A stretch of DNA of 64,000 nt from Xiphias gladius (Eukaryota; Chordata; Actinopteri; Istiophoriformes; Xiphiidae): positions 16,028,706 to 16,092,705 of the forward strand of contig NC_053417.1 of NCBI RefSeq assembly GCF_016859285.1. Direction: 5' to 3'. The notes below the pieces were generated by a model, which ran no database searches, was not told the origin of the DNA, and was given only the letters and a program-made list of their open reading frames with translations. Shown here in pieces: positions 14,350 through 26,313 of this stretch; positions within the stretch are counted from its first letter, which is position 1; each line of letters begins with the position of its first letter. The position numbers were made by a program, and so were the translations under genes.

Positions 14350-14447
14350 TTTCTTCTTTTTCTTCTTCTTCTTCTTCTTCTTTGTCTTCTTCTTCTTCTT
14401 TGTCTTCTTCTTTGTCTTCTTCTTTGTCTTCTTCTTCTTCTTCTTCT
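14350..14447 (+). repeat. (CTT)n tract with higher-order TTTGTCTTC units
   Basis: A pure pyrimidine strand except single G residues that recur in TTTGTCTTCTTC units, giving a higher-order pattern. Confidence 0.92.
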
Positions 14448-14679
14448 CATTGGCAATTTGTCATCTAACACAGCAAAAACTAAAATACGCTGTATAATCA
14501 CAATAATGGGAGTGCTCTTCTCTCTCCCCTTGTCAGCCAATATAGTGCAGTCTCATCCGCAGATGAGAAATGAAAACAACACTTTACAATTTAAATAAAT
14601 CACTTTTAAACAGCTTTGTTTTTTTGTTTGTTTGGTTTTTTGTCAGGTGTATTCAAAGTTCCAATAATGCATCCATCCA

Positions 14680-14685
14680 TTTATT
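14680..14685 (-). terminator. wnt2b: candidate poly(A) signal of wnt2b
   Basis: AATAAA on the minus strand, about 650 nt downstream of the wnt2b stop codon. A plausible 3' end, but no transcript evidence is available here and other sites further downstream are possible. Confidence 0.3.
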
Positions 14686-15334
14686 CATCTGGTGTCCATC
14701 TACGTGTCCTCTGGTAGTCCTCTGCCTGGACTTCTGTTTGGCCACACAGAGCCAAACTTACACTTCGATGTCCACTTCTCAAAGTGCAGTTGTCAAGCTA
14801 CTTCCCAAAGTCCAACCAAGTATTCTTTTTGGTAGATAAAAGTGTATTTCCCCAGAAAAAGAAAGAAAATTATGTGAGTATATGATGTTGTGATAATACT
14901 GGATACGTTTGAAGGCTCAGTTAATGTAAAAATGTGTCTTTAAAGCATCATCAAAGCAGCAAACCATTTTTAACTCAGAACCACACACTAGAAAAAAGGC
15001 TATCTGGACTGAATCTTTGATAGAAGCCCAATCTACCCAAACCCCAAAGTGTTCACTGGTTACACTGTTCATCATCTGATCCCAGTAGTTCAGTCACAGG
15101 GCCATTCACAAACAGGGGTAATGGGTATTAATTCATATTGATGGGTACTGACTTCTAGTGCTTTCACACAGACAGGTAGAAAAGCCATGCAATGATGAAC
15201 CAAGGTGGGAGCAGGGGAGGGCGGAGACGCAGAGCACTTTCGGATAAACTTTCCCAGAATGCCATGTTCCACAGGATGTCCTGCAAAGGGGAAAGGGGTG
15301 GGGTTGCATTACAGGGGGCGGAGGGGGCATGTCC

Positions 15335-15564
15335 TCAGGTCTGGTCCAACCATTCAGCTCGTTTCGGGGCCTTGCACGTGTGTATGTCCACGGCCTCCTC
15401 ACAGTCCTTACACTCCACAGCACAGCACCATTTGAATTTGCACTCGCACTTGGTGATTTGCTTGACTCGCGTGGTGTCGTAGCCCCGTCCACAGCACATG
15501 ACCTCGCAGCCGTCTGTGCCGCGTGATGTCTTATTGCAGACCCGCCCAGCAGTGCCCAGGGAAC
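15335..15564 (-). CDS. wnt2b: wnt2b coding exon 5 (cysteine-rich C-terminal domain and stop)
   Basis: The acceptor TGCAG|GT joins to [20 protein letters not shown]. The cysteine-rich C-terminal domain includes [14 protein letters not shown] and [15 protein letters not shown] and ends [11 protein letters not shown] followed by TGA (15335-15337). This region forms the Frizzled-contacting finger of Wnts. Confidence 0.96.
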
Positions 15565-16819
15565 CTGCACAGAGTATAAATTAATGAAAGCTAAAAGTTA
15601 CGTAAAGCTTGTTTCTCTTAACTGATCTTTTATGCTTAACTTCTACTGAATGAAAAAAAACTGGTTGATTATTTCGAGGGAGTCAAAGTCCTGACTACAG
15701 TAGAGCTGTAAAAAAATGAATCCACTCTTTTTAAAATTATTGTTTAAGTCATTTATCAAGCCAAAAAGCTAGACCTAGATTTAGCTTCTTAGTTGTGTGG
15801 ATTTGCTGTTTTTCTTTGTTCTACAGATATGTCATAGTAAACTTAATATCGTTGGGTTTGGGACTGTTCAGTAGACAAAACAAGTGATTTGAAGATGTTA
15901 CCTTGGGCTTTATGAAATTTTTCAGGATTTTCCTACAGAGAGCAAACAGTTAATCGAGAAAATAATCAGCAGCTTAATGATCCTAATTGTCAGCCCAAGT
16001 CTTAATGTCACATCGGGGCTGTTGTTCCACTAGCCTCTGTAACTGAATGAAATCTCTAATTGAAGGTTACGCTCATTGGTTTTTCTGAAAAAAAAGTACT
16101 GCAGCACTAGCTATTTTTTTTTTTTTTTTAGAATTTGAACATTATTCTTCATTATTTTAACAAAGTTAGACAGCAATTGATTTGATAGCATTCACAAAAA
16201 CTGCAGCTCTCATGAAATCTATCCAGTGTGGAAGTACACTAATTACATGTCATTGTAAGCTTATTCCTTCTGATATCCATCCAGGCCGAAAGACAGCTAA
16301 AATCAGAAATACTAAATACAACAACATTACACTGTTGTTTTTTTTTTTCAGAATCTACCATCTCTGTCTAAAAAAAAATGAAGTGAACCTTGGAATATAC
16401 TGTCAGCAAGTTTATATTCCAGGGTTGGGCTTTTAGTCATTTGTGTTATTACAATTTTCACTGGTTTCCAGTGGGGTTTTCTTACTTCTGGATCAGAACC
16501 CAGAAGTTTTAATTTTTACATTAGCTCTCTATTTGGTTCGATATTTGATCGGTAGGAGTATGCTATCCACCTGTGTTGAGTGTATAGTTGTGTTTAGCAG
16601 CTATTACCTAATGCAGTGGCATATTGTCTGCGTCTTATGTGAATGTCATCCCCACAGAGATTAGTGCTGGTGGTTGGTGTGAGAAGTTCCCTGTTTGAAC
16701 GGCTGCCTATCACAACAAGCTGCCCATAGAACAACAGACCCACACACACAACTATGCAGTGTTGGTAGAGTGGCCTATAGTTACACTGCCTTTCCCAAGC
16801 CACTGCTCCCTTTGAAGCC

Positions 16820-16907
<88 letters not shown>

Positions 16908-19900
16908 TGTGTGTGTGAGGGTTAAATGGACAGTGGAGCGTGACAGACAGACAGGCTCTCACACTCTTAGGCCCATTCTGCCCTCCAGCTACGCTTAGTT
17001 CAGACAGACAGAGAGTGAGAGAGGCTGTGACAGACAGAAAGAAGGGATTTTTTTTTTAATGAGTTGCTTGTGTCCCTAGGCTGTGGATTCCACTGGGAAG
17101 GTGAGAAAGAGGGGGCGGATGGACATAGGGACGAGGGTGAGGCAGACAAAGGGAGCGAGGAAGAGGAAGAAGTGGACAGAGCCTCTGAGTGATGGAGGTG
17201 TTGATGTCAAATATCCCAAAAGATTTTCCAACAGTCTTTTCATCCATCAACCAGCCAATCAGGGAACAGTCATAACTGATCAGGTGTATCGGAACACATC
17301 CTCTGACCATGTGGTCGTGTATATGTGTGTGTGTGTGTGTTAGTGTGTGTGTTGACAGAAACTGACAGAGGTGAGGTGGTCACAGAACGATCATGTCCCG
17401 AGGGTACAAGGATATTACCTTCCACAGACACCACACGGGAGGCCTGCTGTGTTATCTGTCTACCATTACACACACAAACACACACACACACACTGACATT
17501 CACACACACAAACACACTAGTTATGCATGAACATACACACAACATACACATAACAAAGTCGGGGCAATCCATCAACATCCATGTGAAACTGGCTCTCTGT
17601 GTCTTTCAGTCCAGTCTACCTTCTTCTTCTCTTTCTTCTCTCTCTCTGCTGTCTTACCTGCTGTTTTGTCTTGCAGGCAATAATCCGGAGAGTTCTCAAA
17701 GTAGACCAGGTCGTTCTTGGTTGCATTCCTGAAGGCTTTGTTGGCTACAGCGAAGCCTGTCCCATCCTGATTCATTGTCACCTCGATGGCCCCGTTGTAT
17801 TTCCGCCTCAGGTAGTCACCGGTCTTCCTGAAGTCTGACATGGCCATCCAACATGTCCGTAGCGTGCAAGAACCGCTCACTCCGTGACACTTACACTCCA
17901 GCTTCATGAATCGCTTGACTGCCTAAATACATAGAGAGAAGTGGGGATATGGGTGTTTTTGTTATAGCCATCATGAAATATGGTTTTACCTTTTCTAAAA
18001 ATGCTGAGCTAAGGCAGGAAAGGTTTTTTTTAAGTTAATTACATGAAAACATATTTTTTCACTTCCACAGTCTCTAGTGGTATGTAGTCGTGCAGATAGT
18101 TTTTTATTTCATTCGCCCAGGTTTTGAGATGTTCACCTTTTATATTTCTACTTTCGCATTAATACAATGGAGGTGGATGGATTTTTGTTTGGGATGCTCA
18201 AAGTGAATTAATCTCTGGTGATGCTGAGGTCTGTGGATTAAACAGAATTATGAGGACGCTATTTCCGGAAAGAGATGTAGCTATTTTAAATGAAATTTTT
18301 CACCTAAAATTAATTTCCATTCACCTTCATTTCATTAATGTGGCAGCAAAAAATCTCCATCCCAATTTACACTTTGTCTTAACATGTGACCTGTATCTAA
18401 ATATCTTATCTATATGAATAAAAAACACATGTTAATGCAAGGTTTAAATGCAACAAGACTGTCATTTCTTCAAAAAATCTAGTTCAAACAAATTCGAAAG
18501 CAGCCCAAAGCTTCCCCTAACATACTGTATGTTGTAGCTGCAATCCTACTGGAGTTTGCTCCCCATTCACTTCTATGAGGAACAGTGCAAGACATATTCA
18601 TTGCTGGACACAGACTGACACCACCCTATTTGCCTTGCGCAGAATTCAATTAGGTGAAACTCTGATAAACAAAATCATAACGCTCTCCAATGTCCAGCCA
18701 GTTTGATATTAAACTTCTTGTTAGCTATGCAAGCACCCATAGTTTGTACTTACAACTCTGCCCTGCCCCTGCTTTTTTGCCTCAGCATGCAAGTAAATTT
18801 CTGTTAATTCATGGTGCCTGCACTGCCTGACTTGAGTGACAAGTTAACATTTCAAGGCAGTTGTGTTTTACAAAGTCATTAAACAGAAGCACAGTGCATT
18901 TTAGTAACACCCCCTGCTGGAGTACAAGACACGGCCTGTTAATGCTTATTCACTGACAATTTTGAAACTGAGGAGAAGATTACATGTTTTGAACGGTAGT
19001 TGCATTTCAAATAAAAAGTGACAGCTCTAAAATTCACTCAGAATACATTACAAGTGGCAATGCAGTCAGATTAGTCAGAGACTTCATCCGGAAGGTCTCT
19101 GGCACGCATTGAGACTGGATCCCAGCAGGGTGTGAATGCATTCTATACAGTTTAGCTCTGTTGTGAGGGGGGAAAAATCCCTCCAACAAGGTGATAGGTC
19201 ACCTAATTATTCACCTTCCATTATTTGCCCTGCTCCACCTACCTGTTTTGCATATAGAGATTTAGCGGCATCGAAATCGTGAGGACGCTTATGGTAAAAG
19301 GAAATGGAAAGGCACATGATGATTAACCACACAAAGTTGCCAGATAGAGACTTCATGTTAATACCAGCTGTAAATTGTGTCCAAGATTCAGATACATCAA
19401 AACTTGGGCAAATAAAACAAATCACAGACTTACTGTTCTGCCACAGCGGTTGTTGTGTAGGTTCATGAGTGCCCGTGCATCTCGGACAGTCCTCTCTTTG
19501 GCATCTATGAAGGCTTTGGCAAACTTTATGCCGTAGTTGATGTTATCGCTACAGCCACCCCAGTCAAACTCTCCTCTCTTATCACTAGCCCGTCCACGCT
19601 TGTGTGGGTCGCAGTTACATGTCTTCAGTTCCCCCTGGCTGCAGGCACGAGTAAGCGCATACACCACTCCTGCTGAGGAGATAGCGTAGACGAAGGCTGC
19701 TTCACGACTGCCTAAGAAAGACAGACACAGAATGCACAAAAGAAAAAAGAAACAGTGAGGTTAAACATATCACACGATACACCGCAATACAAGGTCTAAG
19801 ACCTAAAGTCTTAGAGTTCACCCGTTAACGTGCATTCACATATACATCTAATTCCATGACCAGGCCTGGGTGTGAGCCATCGGGACGTGAAGGTACAGCT

Positions 19901-22900
19901 GACAGGGACATATCAGGTCTGATGTGAAGTATAGGACAGCTCTGTTTAAATATTATCATGGAAATAATTCTAGCTGTGGGGCTTTCCTCTGCTCACATAA
20001 ATTGTTTAAAGACAGACACAGTGATACTCCATTAATCAGCGCCAGGGTGATGTCATGACAGCATTATCTACCATTGCTGTGCTCATCTGTTCTTTCCTGG
20101 TCTCTTTAATTCCCTTGAATATGACTCATCTATTGTGTGGCCAAAGACACGTAGAGAATTAAACATAGTGTTTGGCCACAGCTGCCTTTTGCGGTTGCTT
20201 TTTGTGAGAGTGAATGCCCCAAAAAGCAGCTGTGCAGAAAGAGGCATAAGAACTTGTCCATCTTAAGTCACGTGGGCAACCTAGCACACAGAGGTGGTTT
20301 TCGCTTGGTGCATCTGTAAAGTTAAAAAAGACTACTTTGTTGTCAACATTATGCTCACATGGCCCAAGTCAGTCAGGTAGTCTGTCAGTCAAACACTTCC
20401 CTCCAGAGCAAGATATTTAAACATTTATTGGCCGAGGACTTTGGTAAAGATTTAATGACCCCTAAAGAGTCTGGTCACCCCCTGTCTCCCTGGCAGACCA
20501 TCTGGAATCAATGCTTTGATCAATGCCAAGTTATTTCAAAAAGTAATAGCTTATCTCTATGGCATTTTCTGTGGAAATTCATGGTTCCCAGATGTTTCTG
20601 GTCACCATGTAACATTTCCTCCAGTAAGCCAAATTTTCAACCACAAAAAAAACTTCTAAATCTAATCTTGAATAAATAATTACCTGCCATGAAATGCACT
20701 AAGCAAATTCACGGTCCCCAGATGATGAACTCTTTTGATTTTTGATCGACCTTCTGGCTAAAATGTCAACTCACTGCATACACAGTGTCTAATTCTGTAA
20801 TGGGCAGATTGCTGTCTAATTTTTGATGATATTCAGCTCCGAAGAGGATAAACCACTTTTTAAATGACCCCCAAGTCCTTTGCTATAGCACCACCCTCTT
20901 TTGAGACTTTACACTTTAATCCCCACTGCTACAAAGTCTCTAAGAACGTCAAAATTGGCAGTATGTTGATTATTCTGACCCTCACCGTCATCACACGGGC
21001 TTTAATTAACTTTGCAGTCTATACAGTGTCGCAAATATGCATTTCAACCCTGCTGCTTTTCAGGCATCCATCTCAAATCTGGCGTAACAGATGTGCTCTT
21101 ATTTTAATAAATACAGCTGTCTTTGCAGACCTGTGCTTCATACGTATAACTGCGACCTGAAGTCTGACCTGTGTCTCTGCCAAAATGTGGGTGGCAACAT
21201 ACTGTAGCAGTGCTGTGGCTGAACGCGTCCTAGCTTCAAACCTCCATCGACAGTGATGGATGACTGAAGCCTCTGCACTGCTGATTTCAACACACAGCCT
21301 TTGTAAACAGAGTGTTAGACTTAATCTTGTGTTATATCACCTTAGCTCGCAGTTGCATGTTAACAAAAGGTGCGTAGTGCATTCGTTTCTCAGATCTATT
21401 GAGCTGTCTGCGTTTCTAACCATGCTCACACAGATGTTCGTTTTTGTGTCATCACCTGAAGTTGTAAGAAGTATTTAAATGCTGTAGCATTTTTGTAGCA
21501 AACACTGTTCTGTAAAATAACTAATAATTACATAAGTGGAGCAATATTATCTTCTGAAATGTGGAGCGGAAGGATAATATTTCATGAAACGGAAATACTC
21601 AAGTACTAGCACTTGAAAATACCACTGCAAAGCTTTTTAACATATTACTGATTGATTGATTGTGAGGTGGGGCATTACATACATTTAAATCTAAAAATAA
21701 GGGACCAGCTCATTCTTCAAACCTATCTGAGCCAGTCCTGGGCCAGAATAGTTTGTGTGATCCAACCTGCTTGTTCTCTATTCACTGGAATGTCCCGTTT
21801 TATCCGTGGGGTGAAGAGAAGGGGGCAGTGGGTGCTGCTGGGGTGTATGTGGGGGAGGATGGAGGAGGGCATTGCTGGTCATCATTCAAACCTGCGCTGT
21901 TTGTCTGACAGTGAGAATATCTCTCTAAATATTTACATCTACATTACTGTTTATTCCTCTCCACCACCACCACCACACACACGCATGTACACACACACAC
22001 ACACAGCCTGTATCTCCGTATCTGCTACTTTTTTCCATGCATCGTTAGCCCCCACACATGCTTAGGATGGCTGGGAGAGGGACAATAACAGGCCAAGGAG
22101 AATCAGTGCCGTCAGACACTAAGTTTGCGGAGACAAACATCTCATTTTGTGCAACCTGCATCCAGATGCGCTACAATGAACTCCCGTAAATAAAGCATTT
22201 CCGATAATTCCTTGCATAATCCAAAACCATATTCGTAAAGATGTAGTTTCATACAGTGGTGGTCTTAACATGTTACACTCCTTGCCACGGTGACTTAAAG
22301 GTACATTACTGCATTCAAAATGCAGCTATAATCAGATCACTGCAAATAAAGGCACGATGAGTAAGATAATTTAATCAAATTACCATCTGATTTCAAGACA
22401 CCAATGTAGCTTGGCTATGCAGTGTTTTTCCTGAAGAGCCCCCGTCCCTGTGTTCTTTAATAAATGTTCATGATTCAGACATTACGCAATTGTAACACCT
22501 TCATTAGGAGGAATTACACATACACTAGTTACAGACGAGGAACGTGTGTAAGTTACAAAGCAGAGAGGTCTGGCAGGAGTGGACAAACAAAAAGCCTGTG
22601 TGTTTATTGACGAGGCGTAAGGCATTTCAACCGTCCATTAGTGTCTATAAACATGGACCACCAGCATACGTGAGTATGAGAAGAAAAGATCTCAGAAAGA
22701 ATAGAGTGAGGGGAAAAAGACAGAGCTGAGAAGGGAGAGATAAGGCAGTGAAAGTGAAGTGAATGATGAGATGAGGACTGAGGTAGTAGCAGATGGGGGC
22801 TCAGTATCCAGACCCTTTGGCCACACAATCAGAAATCAGACAGACATACAGTGCATGTAGACACACACATGGACTTACTCCGTAGCAGGACGCGTCCAAA

Positions 22901-23956
22901 CACAGTGTGGTCACGGTCCAGTGTGCTGCAGTTCCAGCGATGGTGTCTGAACTGGTGCTGGCATTCTCTGATCCACTCCTTGGTGCCCTCACCGATGGCC
23001 TGCATGATGTCTGGGTGGCGCTGGCACAGTTGCCGCTGCTTATTCACCAAGCCTGGGATGTTGTCACAGATCACACGGGCCCCCAGCGCACCAATGTACC
23101 TGAAGATCCAAAAAACACAAGGAAATTCAAGGCAGTTTTGAACTGAATCAACACTAAGATGCTACACATATGCATTATCTGAACTGGGCTAGAATACAAT
23201 GTACTGCAGTGATTGATAGTATACTGTAGTGGATGAGTACACATAGGTGCCCTCATATGGTAGGTGTATACACATGTAGATACACACTCAGATGTGGTGA
23301 GTGGCATGAAGGAGAGCTGCAGTAACAGTCCTTTATGAGTCAGAGTTCACTACACTTAACAGTTTAGGGTTTGCGAGTAGGAGGGGAGTGGAAACCATTT
23401 ACTCCGCTCTCCAAATAAATAAGCACTTAACCTCTCCCAACAAGACCTGTGTGTGTATGTGTGTTTAAATGTTTCCCAATAGGATAGTTGAAATCATGTC
23501 GTCACAAATCAGAGCAAGAAGTCTGGGGCCTCTAATAACCCTGTCAAACTAAGACCCCATTTACTCACTTTACTCCTTTCTGTCTTGTGCCTGATTGCTC
23601 TCATCTAACTCTCAGTTCTCCTGCATTCTTCTTCCAATCTTACTCCGTGTCCTTATAAAAGAGACCTTTACAGTTTCCTGTTGAGATAAATGCGAGCCCA
23701 AAATAAACTCTAAACCTAATTGTGACGTGCCTCCATGTGTGTGTGCATGAGACCTCTTGCAGCTCAGAGGCTGCATGGCCATGGCGGGTCACCAAGGGGA
23801 GGTCAGGGGAGCGTGTAGTTGTGTGGTCATGTTTTATGAGGCCGAGCAAGAGGATTGAGGCTGGGGGCTCTCTACTCCCCAGAGTGGGATTAGAAAGGAG
23901 GAATAAGAACTGAGTGCTCATCAAAGGAAAGAGCCAGAGCAGCAATTCAAACTTAG

Positions 23957-24021
<65 letters not shown>

Positions 24022-25035
24022 AGTCAGGAGGACTTGTGGATTTTATAGGATAGTAAATCATTATCCACAGGTCTAAAATAACATGCTGTAAAATGCTGTT
24101 ACTATACTGTGGATTACAGGAAAAAGACAAGTAGGAAACAAATAGGGACACTGAAGGCTTCGACTGACTTCCGATGATATAGCCACAACTCCGGTAAATT
24201 ACATTTTCCTCTTGCTACCCTGTCATTTTTTCAAGCCCACCTGAATAGTACACCCCCAAAAAACACTAGGACATTAATAATCTGATCATTTTCTGTAGAA
24301 TTATCAGTAAAAACTCATTTCACCGTATAGTTTTTAGGACTCCTGTCAAAGTAGCTAAGGATGCGCAGATTTAGTGAATTAATGGTCATCAAAGTAAAGT
24401 TGCATTACTTTTATGGATGAAAGAGTCCAAAGAGAACTTGGTCACAACAAACATAACCCTGCTACAGACATGCAGACGCAAGATGATGGACTTTTATTGA
24501 CACAAATTTATTACCCACGAGTAATAATTGAAGGCTTTGTGTGGTCATTATTTCACCATAAGATTCATCACAGTTATAAAAGTATGCATTATAAACACAA
24601 TGTATTTATACTAAATTATACAGGTTTTTTGTTCACATTTCTCAAGTGGCTGGAACATCCCACAATCATTCTTGTGACCCTCCTAGGGTGTTAAAGCCCC
24701 AGATGTGTCCATATCATCCCTTACTGTACAACCACAGAAATGTGATAAACAGTTAAATACTGTATCTCCTCCACTAAATTCCCCTCAGAGACAATAATGC
24801 CCAGCCAAAGCCTTTACACACAGTCTTCCCACTACTCCCCATAACTGCTTTTAATCTACACAAACTATTAGGCATTCCATCACCCCCATACCCGCCCACA
24901 CACAGACACTTCTCCTATAAACACACTCACACACATGGACATTTTCACGTATGTTATTACGCAGGCAATGAGATATTTTTTTCACCCCTCACCTATGCTC
25001 TAGATGGCTGGTTTTGGGGTATTTTAGTGAAGTCA

Positions 25036-25132
<97 letters not shown>

Positions 25133-26313
25133 TACCTGGTGAATTAATGACTGCTCTGCCTTGTCTAATGCAGGCTCCAGCTGAGCTGAACACGCGCTCA
25201 GCCAACAGCGCCGACATAAATTATATTTATCGCTCTATTATTATTGCTCAATATGGCAGGCCAACAAACTGACACAGAGAAAATGCGTTTAGAAACAAAA
25301 CCCTAAAGAACTCATAATTGAGATTATTTTCACTTTTAACGCCCCATCTTTTTTTATTTATTTATTTATTTATTTTGTACTCCTTTTTTTTCCGGGAGCA
25401 AGTCAATTGGAATTTAATTATATGATGACAAAAAAAAAAACACCAAAAAAACATTTCGAGTTTTTCTTTGCAGTCATTGCCCCATAAAAATTACAAGGCA
25501 GTGCACTCATTCGTGACAAATCATAGCCTATGAAACACGTTTTAAAAGGAGGAAAGGGGGGGAAAAGTAGGTGCAGGAGAATAATAAAGTTAAAAATATT
25601 GCCGGCAACGTTCCACAGCAACAGGGATGAGAAAAGCAATGTCTGCTATTACAGCAGGCGTATGTCCGCGATAATAAATGAACTGATACAAAACCTCCAT
25701 CCTCATAATGGCCTTGTGTGTCTGCTGATGGAAAATCGCTGCTCCTACTTAATTGGAATGGGTTTTTCTTTTGCTTTTGGGAAAGGGTCGTTAAAATACC
25801 CTAGTAATCATAAGTTAAATTCGTTGGCAGTTTGAAATCCTTGACGTTTTTAACGAAAGACACAAAACTAGGCAGTTTCAAAAGATAAAGATCAGTGATG
25901 GATGTGAAACTCTTGTGGCATTTTCTTACCTTCCTTTTACAGTTAGTCTTAATTTAACTTTTATAATAATGATAATAATAATAATAATAACAACAATAAT
26001 AACAATAACAATAAACTTCCTTTACATACATTTACTGAATCGTTTCTCCCAAAAGAAAACACACAAATTTGGCTTCTATAAAAGTTGTTGGCAGGCAGGC
26101 ATGCATGTAGGTGTGATGGATGCAGACTCACCACCACGACGAGTCCACCCGAGGCGTTATCAGCAGCAGCAGCAGCAGACACGCACAGTAAATCCTCGAA
26201 CTGGCACCGGGGTTTTGGCATGAATAAGCCCGTGATGAGAGTCTGACTCCCGGCGAACCACAGCTCCGAATCCGCGCTGCCCGGAGGCTCGTAATCCTGT
26301 TTAACCCCAACAT
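15335..26313 (-). CDS. wnt2b: wnt2b gene, coding span of five exons (secreted Wnt ligand)
   Basis: Wnt2b is a secreted, lipid-modified glycoprotein that binds Frizzled/LRP receptors and activates beta-catenin signalling; family members act in liver, eye and fin specification. The five coding exons are 26132-26313, 22879-23099, 19434-19711, 17658-17922 and 15335-15564. All junctions are GT..AG, the phases agree, and they sum to 1,176 nt: 391 residues plus stop, the length of human WNT2B as I recall it. Diagnostic stretches are [36 protein letters not shown], the Wnt signature [10 protein letters not shown], and the C-terminal [11 protein letters not shown]. Ser245 in GVSGSC is the expected Porcupine palmitoleoylation site. 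WNT2B-like residues ([20 protein letters not shown]-type) favour wnt2b over wnt2. Fish have two copies, wnt2ba and wnt2bb; I cannot decide which this is. Introns are about 3.0, 3.2, 1.5 and 2.1 kb. No defects were seen in the coding sequence. Confidence 0.97.
15700..16003 (+). repeat. family A copy 2 (wnt2b intron 4)
   Basis: Starts GTAGAGCTGTAAAAAAATG; core TTTGGGACTGTTCAGTAGAC, AAAACAAGTGATTTGAAGAT; ends AATCGAGAAAATAATCAGCA and TTGTCAGCCCAAG. Degenerate. Confidence 0.65.
16822..16918 (+). repeat. (TG)n microsatellite, wnt2b intron 4
   Basis: About 97 bp of TG, one TCTG near the end. Confidence 0.95.
17658..17922 (-). CDS. wnt2b: wnt2b coding exon 4 (lipidation motif)
   Basis: The acceptor TTTAG|GCA gives [20 protein letters not shown], containing the acylated Ser245. 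It continues through [20 protein letters not shown] and [18 protein letters not shown]. An NAT sequon is present in AFRNATKND. It ends in phase 1 at GCA G|GTAAGA. Confidence 0.96.
17923..19433 (-). other. wnt2b: wnt2b intron 3
   Basis: GT..AG intron of 1.5 kb without recognisable gene, long repeat or simple-sequence array. Confidence 0.85.
19434..19711 (-). CDS. wnt2b: wnt2b coding exon 3
   Basis: The acceptor TTAG|GC joins to [20 protein letters not shown]. Further Wnt landmarks are [16 protein letters not shown] and [20 protein letters not shown]. It ends with [11 protein letters not shown] at ACA|GTAAGT, phase 0. The exon is 278 nt, equal to 2 nt of carry-over plus 92 codons. Confidence 0.96.
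19712..22878 (-). other. wnt2b: wnt2b intron 2
   Basis: GT..AG intron of 3.2 kb. It carries a decayed interspersed repeat at about 20440-20960 and a CA-rich stretch near 21960-22005. No additional exon is evident. Confidence 0.85.
20440..20960 (-). repeat. decayed repeat related to family D (wnt2b intron 2)
   Basis: CCATGAAATGCACTAAGC, AATTCACGGTCCCCAGATGA, AAATTCATGGTTCCCAGATG and TGCTATAGCACCACCC recall reverse-oriented family D words in scrambled order. Heavily diverged. Confidence 0.4.
22879..23099 (-). CDS. wnt2b: wnt2b coding exon 2
   Basis: The acceptor is CTTCAG|G; the first base completes Trp61 and is followed by [20 protein letters not shown]. The exon carries conserved cysteines and [20 protein letters not shown], with an NCS glycosylation sequon. 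It ends in phase 1 at CGG A|GTAAGT within the serine of LLRS. Confidence 0.95.
23960..24019 (+). repeat. (CT)n microsatellite, wnt2b intron 1
   Basis: 60 bp of uninterrupted CT. Confidence 0.95.
25040..25131 (+). repeat. (TG)n microsatellite, wnt2b intron 1
   Basis: About 92 bp of uninterrupted TG, 1.0 kb from exon 1. Confidence 0.95.
25966..26013 (+). repeat. AAT/AAC trinucleotide tract
   Basis: Runs of ATA and ACA trinucleotides just downstream of wnt2b exon 1 (minus direction). Confidence 0.8.
26132..26313 (-). CDS. wnt2b: wnt2b coding exon 1 (start codon and signal peptide)
   Basis: The first ATG in frame is at 26311-26313 and reads [10 protein letters not shown]. Codons further upstream in this frame lack an ATG (TTG only), which fixes the start. 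An N-terminal region of about 40 residues precedes a hydrophobic core [14 protein letters not shown] and the cleavage region RVDSSWW, the same layout as long human WNT2B. The six leucines are encoded by six uninterrupted CTG codons. The exon ends in phase 2 inside the second Trp codon at a good donor (TG|GTGAGT). Confidence 0.93.

Larger units (their letters stand above)
391..14679. other. gene-free region downstream of wnt2b
   Basis: Apart from the repeats and microsatellites listed separately, I see no coding exon, RNA gene or conserved domain in 14 kb. Short open frames here are not supported by any family motif or splice structure. Confidence 0.7.
15565..17657 (-). other. wnt2b: wnt2b intron 4
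   Basis: GT..AG intron of 2.1 kb. It contains a hAT-like interspersed repeat (15700-16003), a long (GT)n array (16822-16918) and a pair of GT-rich and CA-rich tracts in opposite orientation (17317-17353 and 17467-17517). I see no further coding sequence. Confidence 0.85.
23100..26131 (-). other. wnt2b: wnt2b intron 1
   Basis: GT..AG intron of 3.0 kb. It holds a (CT)n array (23960-24019), a (GT)n array (25040-25131), an AT-rich trinucleotide tract (25966-26013) and an apparently unique stretch at about 25540-25960 next to exon 1. Confidence 0.85.

Noticed and set aside
14322-14540. Arg-rich open frame on the minus strand
   Set aside because: Translation of the CTT repeat; no family and no gene structure.
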